DNA of 32,027 nt from Clostridia bacterium (GTDB lineage: Bacteria > Bacillota > Clostridia > Christensenellales > Aristaeellaceae), in NCBI GenBank assembly GCA_030537395.1, contig JAUNMW010000014.1:1-32027 (forward strand), given 5' to 3'. Shown here piece by piece: positions 22,474-31,258 of the stretch (positions are counted from its first letter, which is position 1; each line of letters starts with the position of its first letter). The notes under the pieces are model-generated. The model was not told where the DNA came from. It ran no database searches and was given only the letters and a program-made list of their open reading frames with translations. A program made the position numbers and the translations under genes.

Positions 22474-23845
22474 TTTTATCTTTTTCCCCTTCCATTTCGA
22501 TCACCCAGATTTCGTTGGCAGTCTCGGCGGGTGTGGGCGCTTTCCATTTTCGTCTTCTTTCCGCTATGAAGATTCGGTAGCTGTAGCTCATGGGAATCAA
22601 TCGAAGGCCGATGCTGCTCCAGAAATAGAACGCGGTGTTATCCGTTAAATAAGTAACGCTCATATATGCCAGAATGGCCATGTACAGCAGGGCAGTCTCC
22701 GTATCATACCGTTTCAGCCAGAATAGGGGAAACAGAATGTATTGGATGCCCGCCCATAGGGTAAAACCCAACGCGCCAAGTTCAATAAAGATTTTCAGTA
22801 TATCGTTGTGCAGCGGATAAGGACGGTTCAGATATCCCTGCTCAACCCACATGGCAACGAGATCCAACACCTTTTCTAAACCCAATCCTTTCCAAAAAGG
22901 GGAAAACTCATAATACTCGTTGGGAAGACTCCACAGCACGTCGCGGCCCATCATATCGATCCCCAGCGATTCTAAGAATTCCACCAGAATTCCTGATCGG
23001 GATAGGTACACATATACATAAAAGAACAGAAAAAGCCCAATTCCCGTGGCAATGATGAGCCGCTGCGGTTTTTTCGTCATTCGGAGCACTTTTACATAGC
23101 AGCACATTAACGCAACAGCCGGCAGCGTGCTCCGTTTTAATCCGACGAGCATGAAAAAAATGCAAAGTCCAATGCTGAGATAGCGGATCCTTCTTTCCGA
23201 TGGCGTTTCCTTGGGAGCGAACATCAAATAATAGATCAAAAACTGACCAAACAGAAAGGTGATGTCGTGAATCTCCATCGCGCGGACAAACCCTTCCGCG
23301 TTGCCGAAGGTGACAACACAGGTAACGACGGAAACAATGCTTGGCACGAGCCCATAGTTGGGGATCTCCAGCAGCATGATGCTTGCATTCGTGATGCACA
23401 TGCTCAAAAACAGAAGGTTGATCGCTCTGGTTTCAAACAGATAGCACATGCAAATGGCGTAAATGATTGTAACCGTCTGGAAAAAGATTTTTTGCGCGCC
23501 CGCGCTGATGGATGATAAAGCCGAGAAATCCGTTATCCATATATACATGCTGATCACCGTATAAACGGCAATCAGGAGCATATACAACGGAAAAAAACTG
23601 ACAGCCTTTTTCAGATTGATAAAATCTGCATCTACGAGAAAATTCAAAAAAGCGCAGGCGATTGTTCCCAGGGCGACCGCTTTAGGCAGCCCCTTCAGCA
23701 TCAAATTGATGACCCGCCAATCGCCCAAACCGGCAATAACGGTGCATAGAACCGCGATGTATGTGACAATGACCGAGGTAACCTTCTTTGGAATTGGCGT
23801 TTCTTCGTCTTCAATGCCATAGGGCAGCGTTCTTTTGATTGTCAC
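22466..23845 (-). CDS. Wzy-like O-antigen/capsule polymerase, 459 aa
   Basis: A GTG start at 23845 is chosen because it follows AAGGGAGGGAGAAC at ideal spacing; the longer TTG start has its ribosome binding site inside the coding sequence. About 11-12 membrane helices with a large outer loop (residues about 310-370, containing GRDVLWSLPNEYYEFSPFWK and YPLHNDILKIFIELGALGF) fit the O-antigen ligase/polymerase family. The pattern H-N-D/x-x-L-x-x-x-x-E-x-G is the most recognisable Wzy_C-type feature. It would join flipped repeat units on the outer face. It overlaps the downstream transferase gene by 8 bp. Confidence 0.85.
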   Translation of the reverse strand: MTIKRTLPYGIEDEETPIPKKVTSVIVTYIAVLCTVIAGLGDWRVINLMLKGLPKAVALGTIACAFLNFLVDADFINLKKAVSFFPLYMLLIAVYTVISMYIWITDFSALSSISAGAQKIFFQTVTIIYAICMCYLFETRAINLLFLSMCITNASIMLLEIPNYGLVPSIVSVVTCVVTFGNAEGFVRAMEIHDITFLFGQFLIYYLMFAPKETPSERRIRYLSIGLCIFFMLVGLKRSTLPAVALMCCYVKVLRMTKKPQRLIIATGIGLFLFFYVYVYLSRSGILVEFLESLGIDMMGRDVLWSLPNEYYEFSPFWKGLGLEKVLDLVAMWVEQGYLNRPYPLHNDILKIFIELGALGFTLWAGIQYILFPLFWLKRYDTETALLYMAILAYMSVTYLTDNTAFYFWSSIGLRLIPMSYSYRIFIAERRRKWKAPTPAETANEIWVIEMEGEKDKNV

Positions 23846-23882
23846 GTTCTCCCTCCCTTCGTGCAAAGATTTCCATTTGCCT

Positions 23883-24899
23883 CTATCGGGCGGCCGCTGC
23901 TTTTTGTTTCAGCTTTTTCAGTGTTTGCGAGGGATACAGAACGATGTTCATCCACCCCGTTTTTTCCATGATTTTGGCGATGATAACGGGTACGGCGATC
24001 CCAACCAGCATACCGACGGCAACGTGGAGCCAGTAGTTATGCATCCCTGCTTTCTGCATCAGGATCCGGACCCCGGCTGTAAAAATGGTGTGCATCAGGT
24101 AAATGGGAAAACTATAGCGGTTCAGGTACATCAGGAATCTTTCTACCGAGGCATGCTTGACCAGCAGCGAAACGAGCGTTACGCTGGCAATGATGCCGGC
24201 GGCCCTTTCTATTTCGACGATCACCGGCAAACCGCTGATCCCCGTGAACAGGCAAAGGGCCTCCAGCGCCAGATGCCCCGCGATCACCGCTGCCGCCTTA
24301 ACGCCGGAAAAGCAAAGCTTATCCAGAGAGGAAAGGCAGACGCCGAAGCCGAAGGCAAACGCCCAGGAAATGATATTTCCCAAAGAAAGAAAAGGCAGAT
24401 CGGGAAAAAGCATGTGCACGCAGCTCAGCACAGTGAGAATCACCGTGATCCATACATTGCTCAAAAATCGGGAAAGCAAGGCATACAGGACGAAAAGGAG
24501 AAACAGCGTGCGCAGAAACCAATAATGGGCTACCGGGGTTTTCCACAGATACAGGATTTCCTGGGCCGAATGGGAAAAATTCGTGCCCGGGATCATTTGG
24601 TTGATCAGGGTATACAGGATGGAAAACACGAAATAGGGAACGCCCAGATTCACCGCTTTATGCAGGATGAAGCGCCACCGTGTTTTCTTCCCCTTCCATT
24701 CTCCTGTGAGATGGTATACAAAGCCGCTCAGAAACATAAAAAGCGGCACATGGAAGGACCAAATAAAGTCCTTTAGGGAAGAGGCGAAGGGCGGCAGCGC
24801 AACCCCGCCCATGTTCTGGACGCCGAGGATCACATGACCAAAAACGACCAGCAAGCAGGAATAAGCTTTTAAGCAGTCTGCCAGCTTGTTCCTCGCCAT
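23883..24899 (-). CDS. Acyltransferase family 3 membrane protein, 338 aa
   Basis: About ten membrane helices, with the OafA/NodX-type hallmarks: an N-terminal helix containing the catalytic His in YSCLLVVFGHVILG, and SFHVPLFMFLSGFVYHL after the second helix. Other family patterns are FRYSFPIYLMHT-like MYLNRYSFPIYLMHTIF near the C-terminus. These proteins acetylate or otherwise acylate sugars of surface polymers from a cytoplasmic acyl-CoA. ATG 24899 follows AAGGAGAAAAAG. It sits between the Wzz/GGDEF fusion and the polymerase gene, so O-acylation of this polysaccharide is the likely job. Confidence 0.9.
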   Translation of the reverse strand: MARNKLADCLKAYSCLLVVFGHVILGVQNMGGVALPPFASSLKDFIWSFHVPLFMFLSGFVYHLTGEWKGKKTRWRFILHKAVNLGVPYFVFSILYTLINQMIPGTNFSHSAQEILYLWKTPVAHYWFLRTLFLLFVLYALLSRFLSNVWITVILTVLSCVHMLFPDLPFLSLGNIISWAFAFGFGVCLSSLDKLCFSGVKAAAVIAGHLALEALCLFTGISGLPVIVEIERAAGIIASVTLVSLLVKHASVERFLMYLNRYSFPIYLMHTIFTAGVRILMQKAGMHNYWLHVAVGMLVGIAVPVIIAKIMEKTGWMNIVLYPSQTLKKLKQKAAAAR

Positions 24900-25026
24900 A
24901 TCTTTTTCTCCTTCCTCGTTCGCGTGATAAAAGACGGGGCAGAATGTACCTGCTGAAAGATCGTTCATTGGGGAGTGGGGCCCCGCGCCGATTTCGTGGT
25001 TTTTCTTTCGCCGCCGCAATGGCGGG

Positions 25027-26835
25027 TCATTTGGCCTTCGCCATATTCATGCGCTGCATGGAAATACGGAGCAGGCCTCGAATATCAAAGGTGTTGTCGT
25101 CATCCGAAACGGCTTTGCCGCAGACATAACGAATTTCATGACCCTGATTGAGGTTGTTGTATTCTTCCACCTGGCGGTCGATGGCTTCCAGGATAACATC
25201 CAGCTTTTTCGACGAGCAATCTGGGAAGAAGACCATAAAGTTTCCGGTGCCGTTATATCCGATAAAGCAGTAAAGATCGCTGAAGCTCTTGAGGATCAGA
25301 CCGAAATCCCTCATCACCGCATCGCCGGTGGCGCGGCCATAATCCCTGGTGATATCGTTCAGGGACGTCATTCTCAAAGCGAGGCAGGAATAATTCTCGG
25401 GAAGCATCTTCTGCGACGCTTCGTCAATGAATTCATCGCATTTGGCGCGGTTCGGCAACCCGACCTTTTTGTCCACATACAGAAAATAATCAATGAAATC
25501 CAGCAGTCTGCCAATCAATACCGCCCCAACGACGCCCACGAAAGTAAACAGCATCACGGCGACGGCAACATACAGCTTGATATTGACCGCAGTGTTCACA
25601 TTGATGCTGCTGACCATCGTCAGGTAATCCGCGCTCAGGTACCGGTTCAGCTCGCGTCCGGTTTCTTCCACGTCCCGATAATACTCGGATACCAGATTCG
25701 AGCAATGATCGATTTTCGCCTGGATTTCTTCGGCGCTGATTGTGCTTCTGTTCTCTGTATGGAGCGCGTTTTCAAAAACGGACAGCAAATATTCGTTATG
25801 CTCTTTTTCGATTTTTCTGTTCCGAATGCTGATGTTCAAATCCACATATTCCGCGATGAGGCCGTCGTAGGTTGTTTCTTTATCGTTGCTGTCGTTGTCA
25901 TACTCCACGTCTTTCAAAATATATTCAGTGCCCACCTCCTGATTGCTTGAATTGTGGTAATGGTAATCCATCATTTCCTTGTTTCGGTCGCTGTAATTAT
26001 CGATTAGGTTTTTCAAATGATCAGCCTGCTGCTGCCGGTTCTGAATGAACAGCTCCAAATCCTCGCAGTCCTTGGTCAGCCGGTTCATCAGCACCTCGAT
26101 GTCGGTGGTTTCCGCGTGCCCCAGGATCGTGGCGTACAGGTTGGGGATCTCATAGTTGTACAGATGCGTGTAGATATTGCACAAATCGTTGTATGTGTAG
26201 CCCGTTTCGATGGAACGGAAATAGGGCATGGCTGTCCGTTTATTGTTTAAATAATCCACCATCTGGGCAACAGCGTCCTCCAGCACCTGGGCGCTTTCAA
26301 TAAAATCATAGTTCCCTTGGGCCAAGGCTGTGGCGGCGTTGTTTTGCAAACGCTCTTCTACGTACTTTTCCGTATAGAATTCGCAGTAGTTTTTGATGAT
26401 CGCGTCCAGCACGTTCCAGGCGTAATTGGCGTTTGTGCTGCTGCCGCCGACGAAATACACCCGGTATGTATCCGCCGTGTAGGAGGTTTCCTCACCTTTA
26501 TCCAGCAATACGCTCATCAGCTTTTGCTTCGTTTCGGGAACAATCTCCTCCACGTAGCAATTAGATCGGATGGAATCGATGTTGGATTGGTAGCCCAGAT
26601 CCTTCAGCGCCGCGTCAATAACCGTGGAAGAAAAAATCTCTTCCACGTTCAGGGGGCTGCCGTCCGGGGTAAAGCCATCCTGCGCCGCTTTGTTGGCGTA
26701 TCGGATGACCGTGGAAGCAATATACCTTTGCTGTGATTTTCCATAGCGATAAATCGCTACGGAGCCCACGACGGCCAACAGGAAAATCAGAAGGCTGAAT
26801 TGCTTCAGGTAACGAAAAATGCTGAATTTCTTCAT
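25027..26835 (-). CDS. Wzz-like chain-length protein fused to a degenerate GGDEF domain, 602 aa
   Basis: The layout is membrane helix 1 (about 12-31), an outer region of about 385 residues rich in coiled-coil heptads (LTKDCEDLELFIQNRQQQAD, ISIRNRKIEKEHNEYLLSVF), membrane helix 2 (about 420-445), and a cytoplasmic C-terminal domain (about 450-600). The two-helix, large-periplasm-like topology and position in the operon are those of Wzz chain-length regulators. The C-terminal domain has the GGDEF-family start KVGLPNRAKCDEFIDEA and the middle helix GRATGDAVMRDFG. The signature loop, however, reads G529-T-G-N-F instead of GGDEF, so diguanylate cyclase activity is unlikely. It may bind GTP or c-di-GMP or act structurally. 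It overlaps the upstream Wzz-like gene by 4 bp. Confidence 0.85.
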   Translation of the reverse strand: MKKFSIFRYLKQFSLLIFLLAVVGSVAIYRYGKSQQRYIASTVIRYANKAAQDGFTPDGSPLNVEEIFSSTVIDAALKDLGYQSNIDSIRSNCYVEEIVPETKQKLMSVLLDKGEETSYTADTYRVYFVGGSSTNANYAWNVLDAIIKNYCEFYTEKYVEERLQNNAATALAQGNYDFIESAQVLEDAVAQMVDYLNNKRTAMPYFRSIETGYTYNDLCNIYTHLYNYEIPNLYATILGHAETTDIEVLMNRLTKDCEDLELFIQNRQQQADHLKNLIDNYSDRNKEMMDYHYHNSSNQEVGTEYILKDVEYDNDSNDKETTYDGLIAEYVDLNISIRNRKIEKEHNEYLLSVFENALHTENRSTISAEEIQAKIDHCSNLVSEYYRDVEETGRELNRYLSADYLTMVSSINVNTAVNIKLYVAVAVMLFTFVGVVGAVLIGRLLDFIDYFLYVDKKVGLPNRAKCDEFIDEASQKMLPENYSCLALRMTSLNDITRDYGRATGDAVMRDFGLILKSFSDLYCFIGYNGTGNFMVFFPDCSSKKLDVILEAIDRQVEEYNNLNQGHEIRYVCGKAVSDDDNTFDIRGLLRISMQRMNMAKAK

Positions 26836-28184
26836 ACTTTTTTATCACTTCTTCTGAAGTATTGGCGGCAGAATGTAACCGTGAACGCGATTCCAAGGAG
26901 AAGCACCGCGCCGAATATAGAATTGACAGGCTCGATGCGGTCTGTAAAACGCTGATAGCTGTCTCGGAAGCTCAGGTAGTTGCGGGCTTTGTAACTGGTA
27001 TAGGATTTGTCGATTTTCCGGATGTCCGACGCCAGCTTTTCCAGCGAATCTTCTATTTGCTTGATCATGGCGTCGGCCTTTTGGCGCAGCGCCGCCTGCG
27101 GAGCATTCGTTTGCATTTTCTCGGTCAGGTATTTGTTGTAATCAATTCCTTCCAATTTCTCCGTCGCTCCGTAGAGCTGCCCGTCCGCGTGAAGTGCCAT
27201 ATTATCCATCCCGGTTTTTGTTCTGGACATATAGTATTTCATGGATTGGTCTTCCGTGGGGATCATCACGATGGCGCTCATAGCCACATCATACATTTTG
27301 ATGCCCTTATTGTCTTCCTCATAAGCGGCCATGAATTTATCATACAAAATGCGGTCCATGCGGATCTTGTAATCCAGCATGTCGCTCAGGCTCTGCTTAT
27401 CGCTTGCGATCCCGTTTTCAATGATATAGGAACGCAGCCTGGCCAGATCGTAGGTATAGAAGTTATTCACCCGCTGCTCCAGGGCGGAGAAGGTGGTTCC
27501 GATTTCGGGGTCCTGGTAATTCTTGTTTTCCCGCTTGCGAAGCTGCACGTATTTCCCCAATTGGTTGCATTTGAGCTCAAGCAGATCAACGGTTATCAAA
27601 TACTCGTCGTTGAACTTCAAATCGCTGATGTCAAAGGAAAGGATGGAATGATTGATACCGTAATGCTCTACGAAAAACTCCCGGTAGGCCTTGCACAGGA
27701 GAGACAGCATGGTATCGGCGGATCTTTTTTGAATTTTGCTGTTGTTCGTAAATTGGATAACGTAGGATGTGCTGATAAAATTCACTTTGCCGCTCACATT
27801 CTTGCTGTGCGTGGCGTTTACGCTGATACACTTGCTCAGCTCTTCCGGTGTAATTTCATCCTGAAGCCCCGCGTAATCAATCAGCCGCTCCATCACCTCG
27901 ACGCTTTCTATTTCGTAAATGTTGAACCGGGTTTGGCTGGGCGTGAGCCCCTGGGAAGCTTCTTCGTAATCCAGAGAAACGATCGTGCTGGAGGTGTGCA
28001 AGCTTTGGATATAGAAATAAACGCAGAATAAAACGAAAACAATGAGAAAGGAAAGCAGCACAAGCAGCCTTCGCTTCCAAAAGTAAGCGAAAGCTCCCCG
28101 CAGGCTGATCCATCCTTTGCCAAGGATGCTTGACGGCGATGGATCCTGTGATGCTTTCAACGTTTTTTTGATGTCGATCTGCAT
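26832..28184 (-). CDS. Wzz-like polysaccharide co-polymerase, 450 aa
   Basis: ATG 28184 follows GAAGAAGGCGG. It has a cytoplasmic N-terminus of about 38 residues (MQIDIKKTLKASQDPSPSS), membrane helix 1 (about 39-59, LVLLSFLIVFVLFCVYFYI), an outer region of about 360 residues with helical stretches (ADAMIKQIEDSLEKLASDIR), and a second helix near residues 420-440 (FGAVLLLGIAFTVTF) with a short basic tail. This is the polysaccharide co-polymerase topology. There is no BY-kinase domain. Sequence similarity to characterised Wzz proteins is low by eye, so the call rests on topology and on neighbours. The stop overlaps the fusion gene start (ATGA), suggesting the two proteins work together. Confidence 0.75.
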   Translation of the reverse strand: MQIDIKKTLKASQDPSPSSILGKGWISLRGAFAYFWKRRLLVLLSFLIVFVLFCVYFYIQSLHTSSTIVSLDYEEASQGLTPSQTRFNIYEIESVEVMERLIDYAGLQDEITPEELSKCISVNATHSKNVSGKVNFISTSYVIQFTNNSKIQKRSADTMLSLLCKAYREFFVEHYGINHSILSFDISDLKFNDEYLITVDLLELKCNQLGKYVQLRKRENKNYQDPEIGTTFSALEQRVNNFYTYDLARLRSYIIENGIASDKQSLSDMLDYKIRMDRILYDKFMAAYEEDNKGIKMYDVAMSAIVMIPTEDQSMKYYMSRTKTGMDNMALHADGQLYGATEKLEGIDYNKYLTEKMQTNAPQAALRQKADAMIKQIEDSLEKLASDIRKIDKSYTSYKARNYLSFRDSYQRFTDRIEPVNSIFGAVLLLGIAFTVTFCRQYFRRSDKKV

Positions 28185-28272
28185 TTGTCCGCCTTCTTCC
28201 GTTCGCTGATGAAAAAAGATTTTGAGCTGTCCCGCCAATCGGCTGCGCCGCATGAAGCGGAACCCAGGCCCG

Positions 28273-29205
28273 TCAATACCAATTAACGTCGATCACAACC
28301 AGTTCAGGCATATTGTTGATCCGGGGGATCGGACTGGAATCTCCCAGTCCCCGGCTGATGATCAAGGGCTTCTGATTGCTTAATATATTTCTGCCCCCAT
28401 AGTAAGTGGGGAAGAAGCCTTCCTCCTCGCTGTACAAACCGCCAAGCAGCGGAATGTTTACGATTCCGCCGTGAACATGGCCGGCGATTCCCAAATCAAA
28501 ATCATAATCGGACAATTGAGCGTCAAACAAAATGGGAACATGGGCCATGACGATGCTGTATGCGGAAGGATCAAGGAGCGTAGTATTCATGAATTTTCTG
28601 GCGCCATATTCTTCAAACCCGGAGCGCGTGGTGCTGCTGATGCCCAGCAATTGAATCTTATCCGGGCCGATCTGAATGGTTTTTTGCGCGTTGCGAAGGA
28701 TATTCAGCCCTGCTTTTTCAAACCTTTCAGGCAAATCCTTGTCATTTTTTAAATAAATGCGTTCATCCTCATGATTACCCATTATGCCGTAGCACGGCGC
28801 GATGGGGGTCAGATTGGACACAAGGTTCAGCATGGATTGATAATCGTCCTCCGCCTTGATGACCATATCGCCCGCGAACAGGATCAGGTCTGGCTTCAGG
28901 GACCGGATATCGGATATCAGGTCTTCGTTGTTTTCCCCATATTCCCGGTTGTGAATGTCCGCGATGACAATCAGCCGTATGTTTTGGCTGACCTTTTTTG
29001 AAGTTTCCTGGTAGAATGTGATTTCATAATGCGTTTTAGTATATTGGGAATACAAGTAAACCGCTCCGCCCGCCAAGAGCGCAAGCGCCAGCAGGCAGAT
29101 CAGAATATATAAGATGCACCGAAGAAATCTACGGTTCTTTCGTTTTTGCGGTTTCTGTTCAGCCGCGGTATTGCTCTTCTTCGCGGTTTTGTCATTCTTT
29201 TTCAT
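28273..29205 (-). CDS. Membrane-anchored metallophosphoesterase, 310 aa
   Basis: The first 28 residues are strongly basic (KKSNTAAEQKPQKRKNRR), followed by a membrane helix (about 29-51), then an outward-facing calcineurin-like phosphoesterase domain. The metal motifs are complete: Asp83-x-His85 (IADIHNREYG), Gly112-Asp113 (AGDM), Asn144-His145 (MGNHEDE), a His in VMAHVPILFD, and GHVHGG. The GxRNxLSNQKP...SRGLG ending resembles YkuE/YaeI-type proteins. It is the first gene of the polysaccharide operon, 89 bp ahead of the Wzz-like gene. It might cleave a lipid or sugar phosphate at the membrane; the substrate is unknown. ATG 29205 follows AAAGGAAGC. Confidence 0.92.
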   Translation of the reverse strand: MKKNDKTAKKSNTAAEQKPQKRKNRRFLRCILYILICLLALALLAGGAVYLYSQYTKTHYEITFYQETSKKVSQNIRLIVIADIHNREYGENNEDLISDIRSLKPDLILFAGDMVIKAEDDYQSMLNLVSNLTPIAPCYGIMGNHEDERIYLKNDKDLPERFEKAGLNILRNAQKTIQIGPDKIQLLGISSTTRSGFEEYGARKFMNTTLLDPSAYSIVMAHVPILFDAQLSDYDFDLGIAGHVHGGIVNIPLLGGLYSEEEGFFPTYYGGRNILSNQKPLIISRGLGDSSPIPRINNMPELVVIDVNWY

Positions 29206-29595
29206 AACAGTTCAGCTTCCTTTACCAGGTAGTACCATCCATAAAACAGTTCCCGTGATCACCGCATGAGACGGCAAAAGCATTGACACATACTGTAAAG
29301 ATTATGAATACAGCCAGAATGAAAAACTGAAAAATATAACTCAAATAGATGGGTATATATCCAACTTTTATTATAACACATAAGCATATTCTGTTCCATA
29401 TAGAAATTGGTAAAATTTCATGTATGCATAAAAAACGCAGGATGATTTTAACACTTTTTACATATTCATTGTCTGAAGCGAAGCGCCGTTCTTCTGATTT
29501 TTTGCTTCTGAAAAGACCAAGCCGGAAAGCCCGGACATGATCTTTTATCGAAGGGGGACCCGATATGTATTTGTTTATTTTGCGGCCAATGATGC
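29206..29595. other. AT-rich leader region of the polysaccharide operon, no clear gene
   Basis: These 390 bp separate aroQ from the polysaccharide operon. They contain a candidate extended -10 promoter at 29370-29378 and an untranslated leader of about 155 nt. A 40-codon minus-strand reading (29344-29222, TTG start) has a signal-peptide-like hydrophobic run ending VCVNAFA, but no ribosome binding site. A longer frame to 29635 overlaps aroQ and looks spurious. No convincing terminator for aroQ is visible. Confidence 0.5.
29370..29378 (-). promoter_or_regulatory. Candidate extended -10 promoter of the polysaccharide operon
   Basis: Minus strand TGTTATAAT, a TG-N-TATAAT extended -10. The -35 region (TGGAAC or GGAACA) is weak, which is common with extended -10 promoters. 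The predicted start near 29362 leaves about 155 nt of leader before the metallophosphoesterase gene. Confidence 0.5.
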
Positions 29596-30042
29596 TTATT
29601 GCGCGGGAGAAACCGCGGCGTTTTCCTTCATCCATTCCAACGCCTTGCCGTAGCCCTCAAATCCCAGGCCAATGAAGTGAGCCTGACAGGCCATGCCGGC
29701 GTAGCTGATTTGCCGGAAGGGCTCCCGCTGGGAAATGTCGGTGAGGTGCACTTCGGCCGCAGGCAGGTTCACTGCTTTCAGAGCATCCAGAATGGCCACG
29801 GAGGTATGGGTGTAAGCGGCGGGATTGATGATGATGCCGTCCATTTCCCCATAAGCGGATTGGATTTTGTCCACCAGCTCGCCTTCATGGTTGCTTTGAA
29901 AAATGTCCACATCCAGGCCCAGCTCCCGGGCCCTTTTGAGAATGTTAAGCTGTAAATCCTCATAGGTTTGCGCGCCGTACAGGTGCTTTTCCCGGATGCC
30001 CAGCATGTTCAGGTTAGGGCCGTTCAGAATGAGCAGCTTCAT
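29596..30042 (-). CDS. aroQ: 3-dehydroquinate dehydratase, type II, 148 aa
   Basis: Third step of the shikimate pathway: 3-dehydroquinate to 3-dehydroshikimate. Type II hallmarks are all present: LILNGPNLNMLGIRE at the start, the catalytic Tyr in HLYGAQTYEDL, FQSNHEGELVDKI, INPAAYTHTSVAI, and EVHLTDISQREPFRQISY with the catalytic His. Length is standard for the dodecameric type II enzyme. ATG 30042 lies 29 bp inside the end of the aroE-aroK fusion gene in another frame, so translation is probably coupled. It is the last gene of the visible aromatic operon. Confidence 0.97.
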   Translation of the reverse strand: MKLLILNGPNLNMLGIREKHLYGAQTYEDLQLNILKRARELGLDVDIFQSNHEGELVDKIQSAYGEMDGIIINPAAYTHTSVAILDALKAVNLPAAEVHLTDISQREPFRQISYAGMACQAHFIGLGFEGYGKALEWMKENAAVSPAQ

Positions 30043-31258
30043 CGAATCCCTCCAATATTTTTGCGGTCGTCTCTTCTTTGGCGTCCTGCGAAACCACGGT
30101 AAAGTCCGCGCAGGCGCGGTATAGGGGGGTGCGGGTTTCTTCCATTTTGCGAAGCGCTTCGATACCGGAGGACAAAGGCCTGCCCTCTATGGACAGTTGA
30201 TCAATTGGCCGCTGGAGCCAGCAAATGATTCCGTTTTGCCGAAGCGCGCGTACATTATCCTTACGCAGGATAGTCCCGCCGCCGGTGGAGATCACCCGAC
30301 CGCTTTGTTTTCCAAATTCCTTCGCGATTTCGCTTTCGATTTCCCGGAAGCCCTGTTCGCCCTGATTTGCGAAAATATCGGGAATGGGGCCATGGCGCTT
30401 CACGATTTCCGCGTCCAAATCCACAAAGGGCCGGCCCAGCGCCTGGGCGGCGAGCCTTCCCTGGGTGGTTTTCCCGCTGCCGGGCATACCCACCAAAATC
30501 AGGTTCAGGCAATCCTTCCGCACAGCCCGGTACGCTGTTTCAATCGCTTCCTCGGGAATATCCCGATCCAGAAACAGCCGGGCGGCGTGCCAGGCCTGGG
30601 CTACCAGCATCCACAGCCCGTCAATGCGGGGAATGCCCGCCGCTTCCGCGTCCAGCAGCAGGGCGGTTTTCGCCGGATTGTAAATCACATCCGCCACGCC
30701 GGACAGATGGGGGAACCGGGAAAGATCAATGGGAGCAACCAAATTGCCGGGGTACATGCCCACGGGGGTGGCGTTGATGATCACGTCCGCGTCGGTATGC
30801 TTATCATATAAGCTTTCATACGTGATGGGGCCTTGACGGGAAACGACCGCATATTCCCGGGCCTTTTCCACCCGGCAGGCGGCTTGCGCCGTCAGGGAGG
30901 TGCCCCCGCTGCCCAAAATGACCACCTTTTTTCCGGTCAGGGATATACCCGCCCGCTTTAGCATGGACAGCATGCCCGGCAGATCGGTGTTTTCCGCGCA
31001 GAGCTTCCCGCAGCGGAAATACAGCGTGTTGGCGCTGCCCACCTGCCGCACGGTATCGGATATTTCATCGCAGAAGGGCAGCACGTCTTTTTTATAGGGG
31101 ATGGTGATGTTCAGGCCCTTGAAATCCCGTTTTTTCAGCGTTTCAAACAGCGTTTCCCGGCTCATGGGATAAAGCTGATAATCGTAATCCCCGAAAAACC
31201 GATGAATTTGTGGGGAATAACTGTGGCCCAGCCGTTCCCCGATCAAGCCGTATTCCAT
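30014..31258 (-). CDS. Fused shikimate dehydrogenase and shikimate kinase, 414 aa
   Basis: Two consecutive shikimate-pathway steps in one chain. Residues 1-248 are AroE: shikimate-binding Ser residues in GHSYSP, catalytic Lys56 in NITIPYKKD, Asp92 in ENTDLPGML, the NADP glycine loop ILGSGGTSLTA and INATPVGMYPG. Residues 250-410 are AroK: Walker A GMPGSGKT (257-264), the shikimate-binding Asp in FVDLDAEI, Arg in GFREIESE, TGGGTILR, and the lid Arg in EGRPL (360). The junction has no linker (AYRAVRKDCLNLILVG). The ATG at 31258 overlaps the pheA stop (TAATG), and the 3' end overlaps aroQ. Both domains look catalytically complete. Confidence 0.95.
   Translation of the reverse strand: MEYGLIGERLGHSYSPQIHRFFGDYDYQLYPMSRETLFETLKKRDFKGLNITIPYKKDVLPFCDEISDTVRQVGSANTLYFRCGKLCAENTDLPGMLSMLKRAGISLTGKKVVILGSGGTSLTAQAACRVEKAREYAVVSRQGPITYESLYDKHTDADVIINATPVGMYPGNLVAPIDLSRFPHLSGVADVIYNPAKTALLLDAEAAGIPRIDGLWMLVAQAWHAARLFLDRDIPEEAIETAYRAVRKDCLNLILVGMPGSGKTTQGRLAAQALGRPFVDLDAEIVKRHGPIPDIFANQGEQGFREIESEIAKEFGKQSGRVISTGGGTILRKDNVRALRQNGIICWLQRPIDQLSIEGRPLSSGIEALRKMEETRTPLYRACADFTVVSQDAKEETTAKILEGFDEAAHSERP

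Noticed and set aside
29222..29635. 137-codon minus-strand frame overlapping the aroQ 3' end
   Set aside because: Its start lies inside aroQ without a ribosome binding site and it resembles nothing known; only the last 40 codons were kept as a weak micro-peptide idea.
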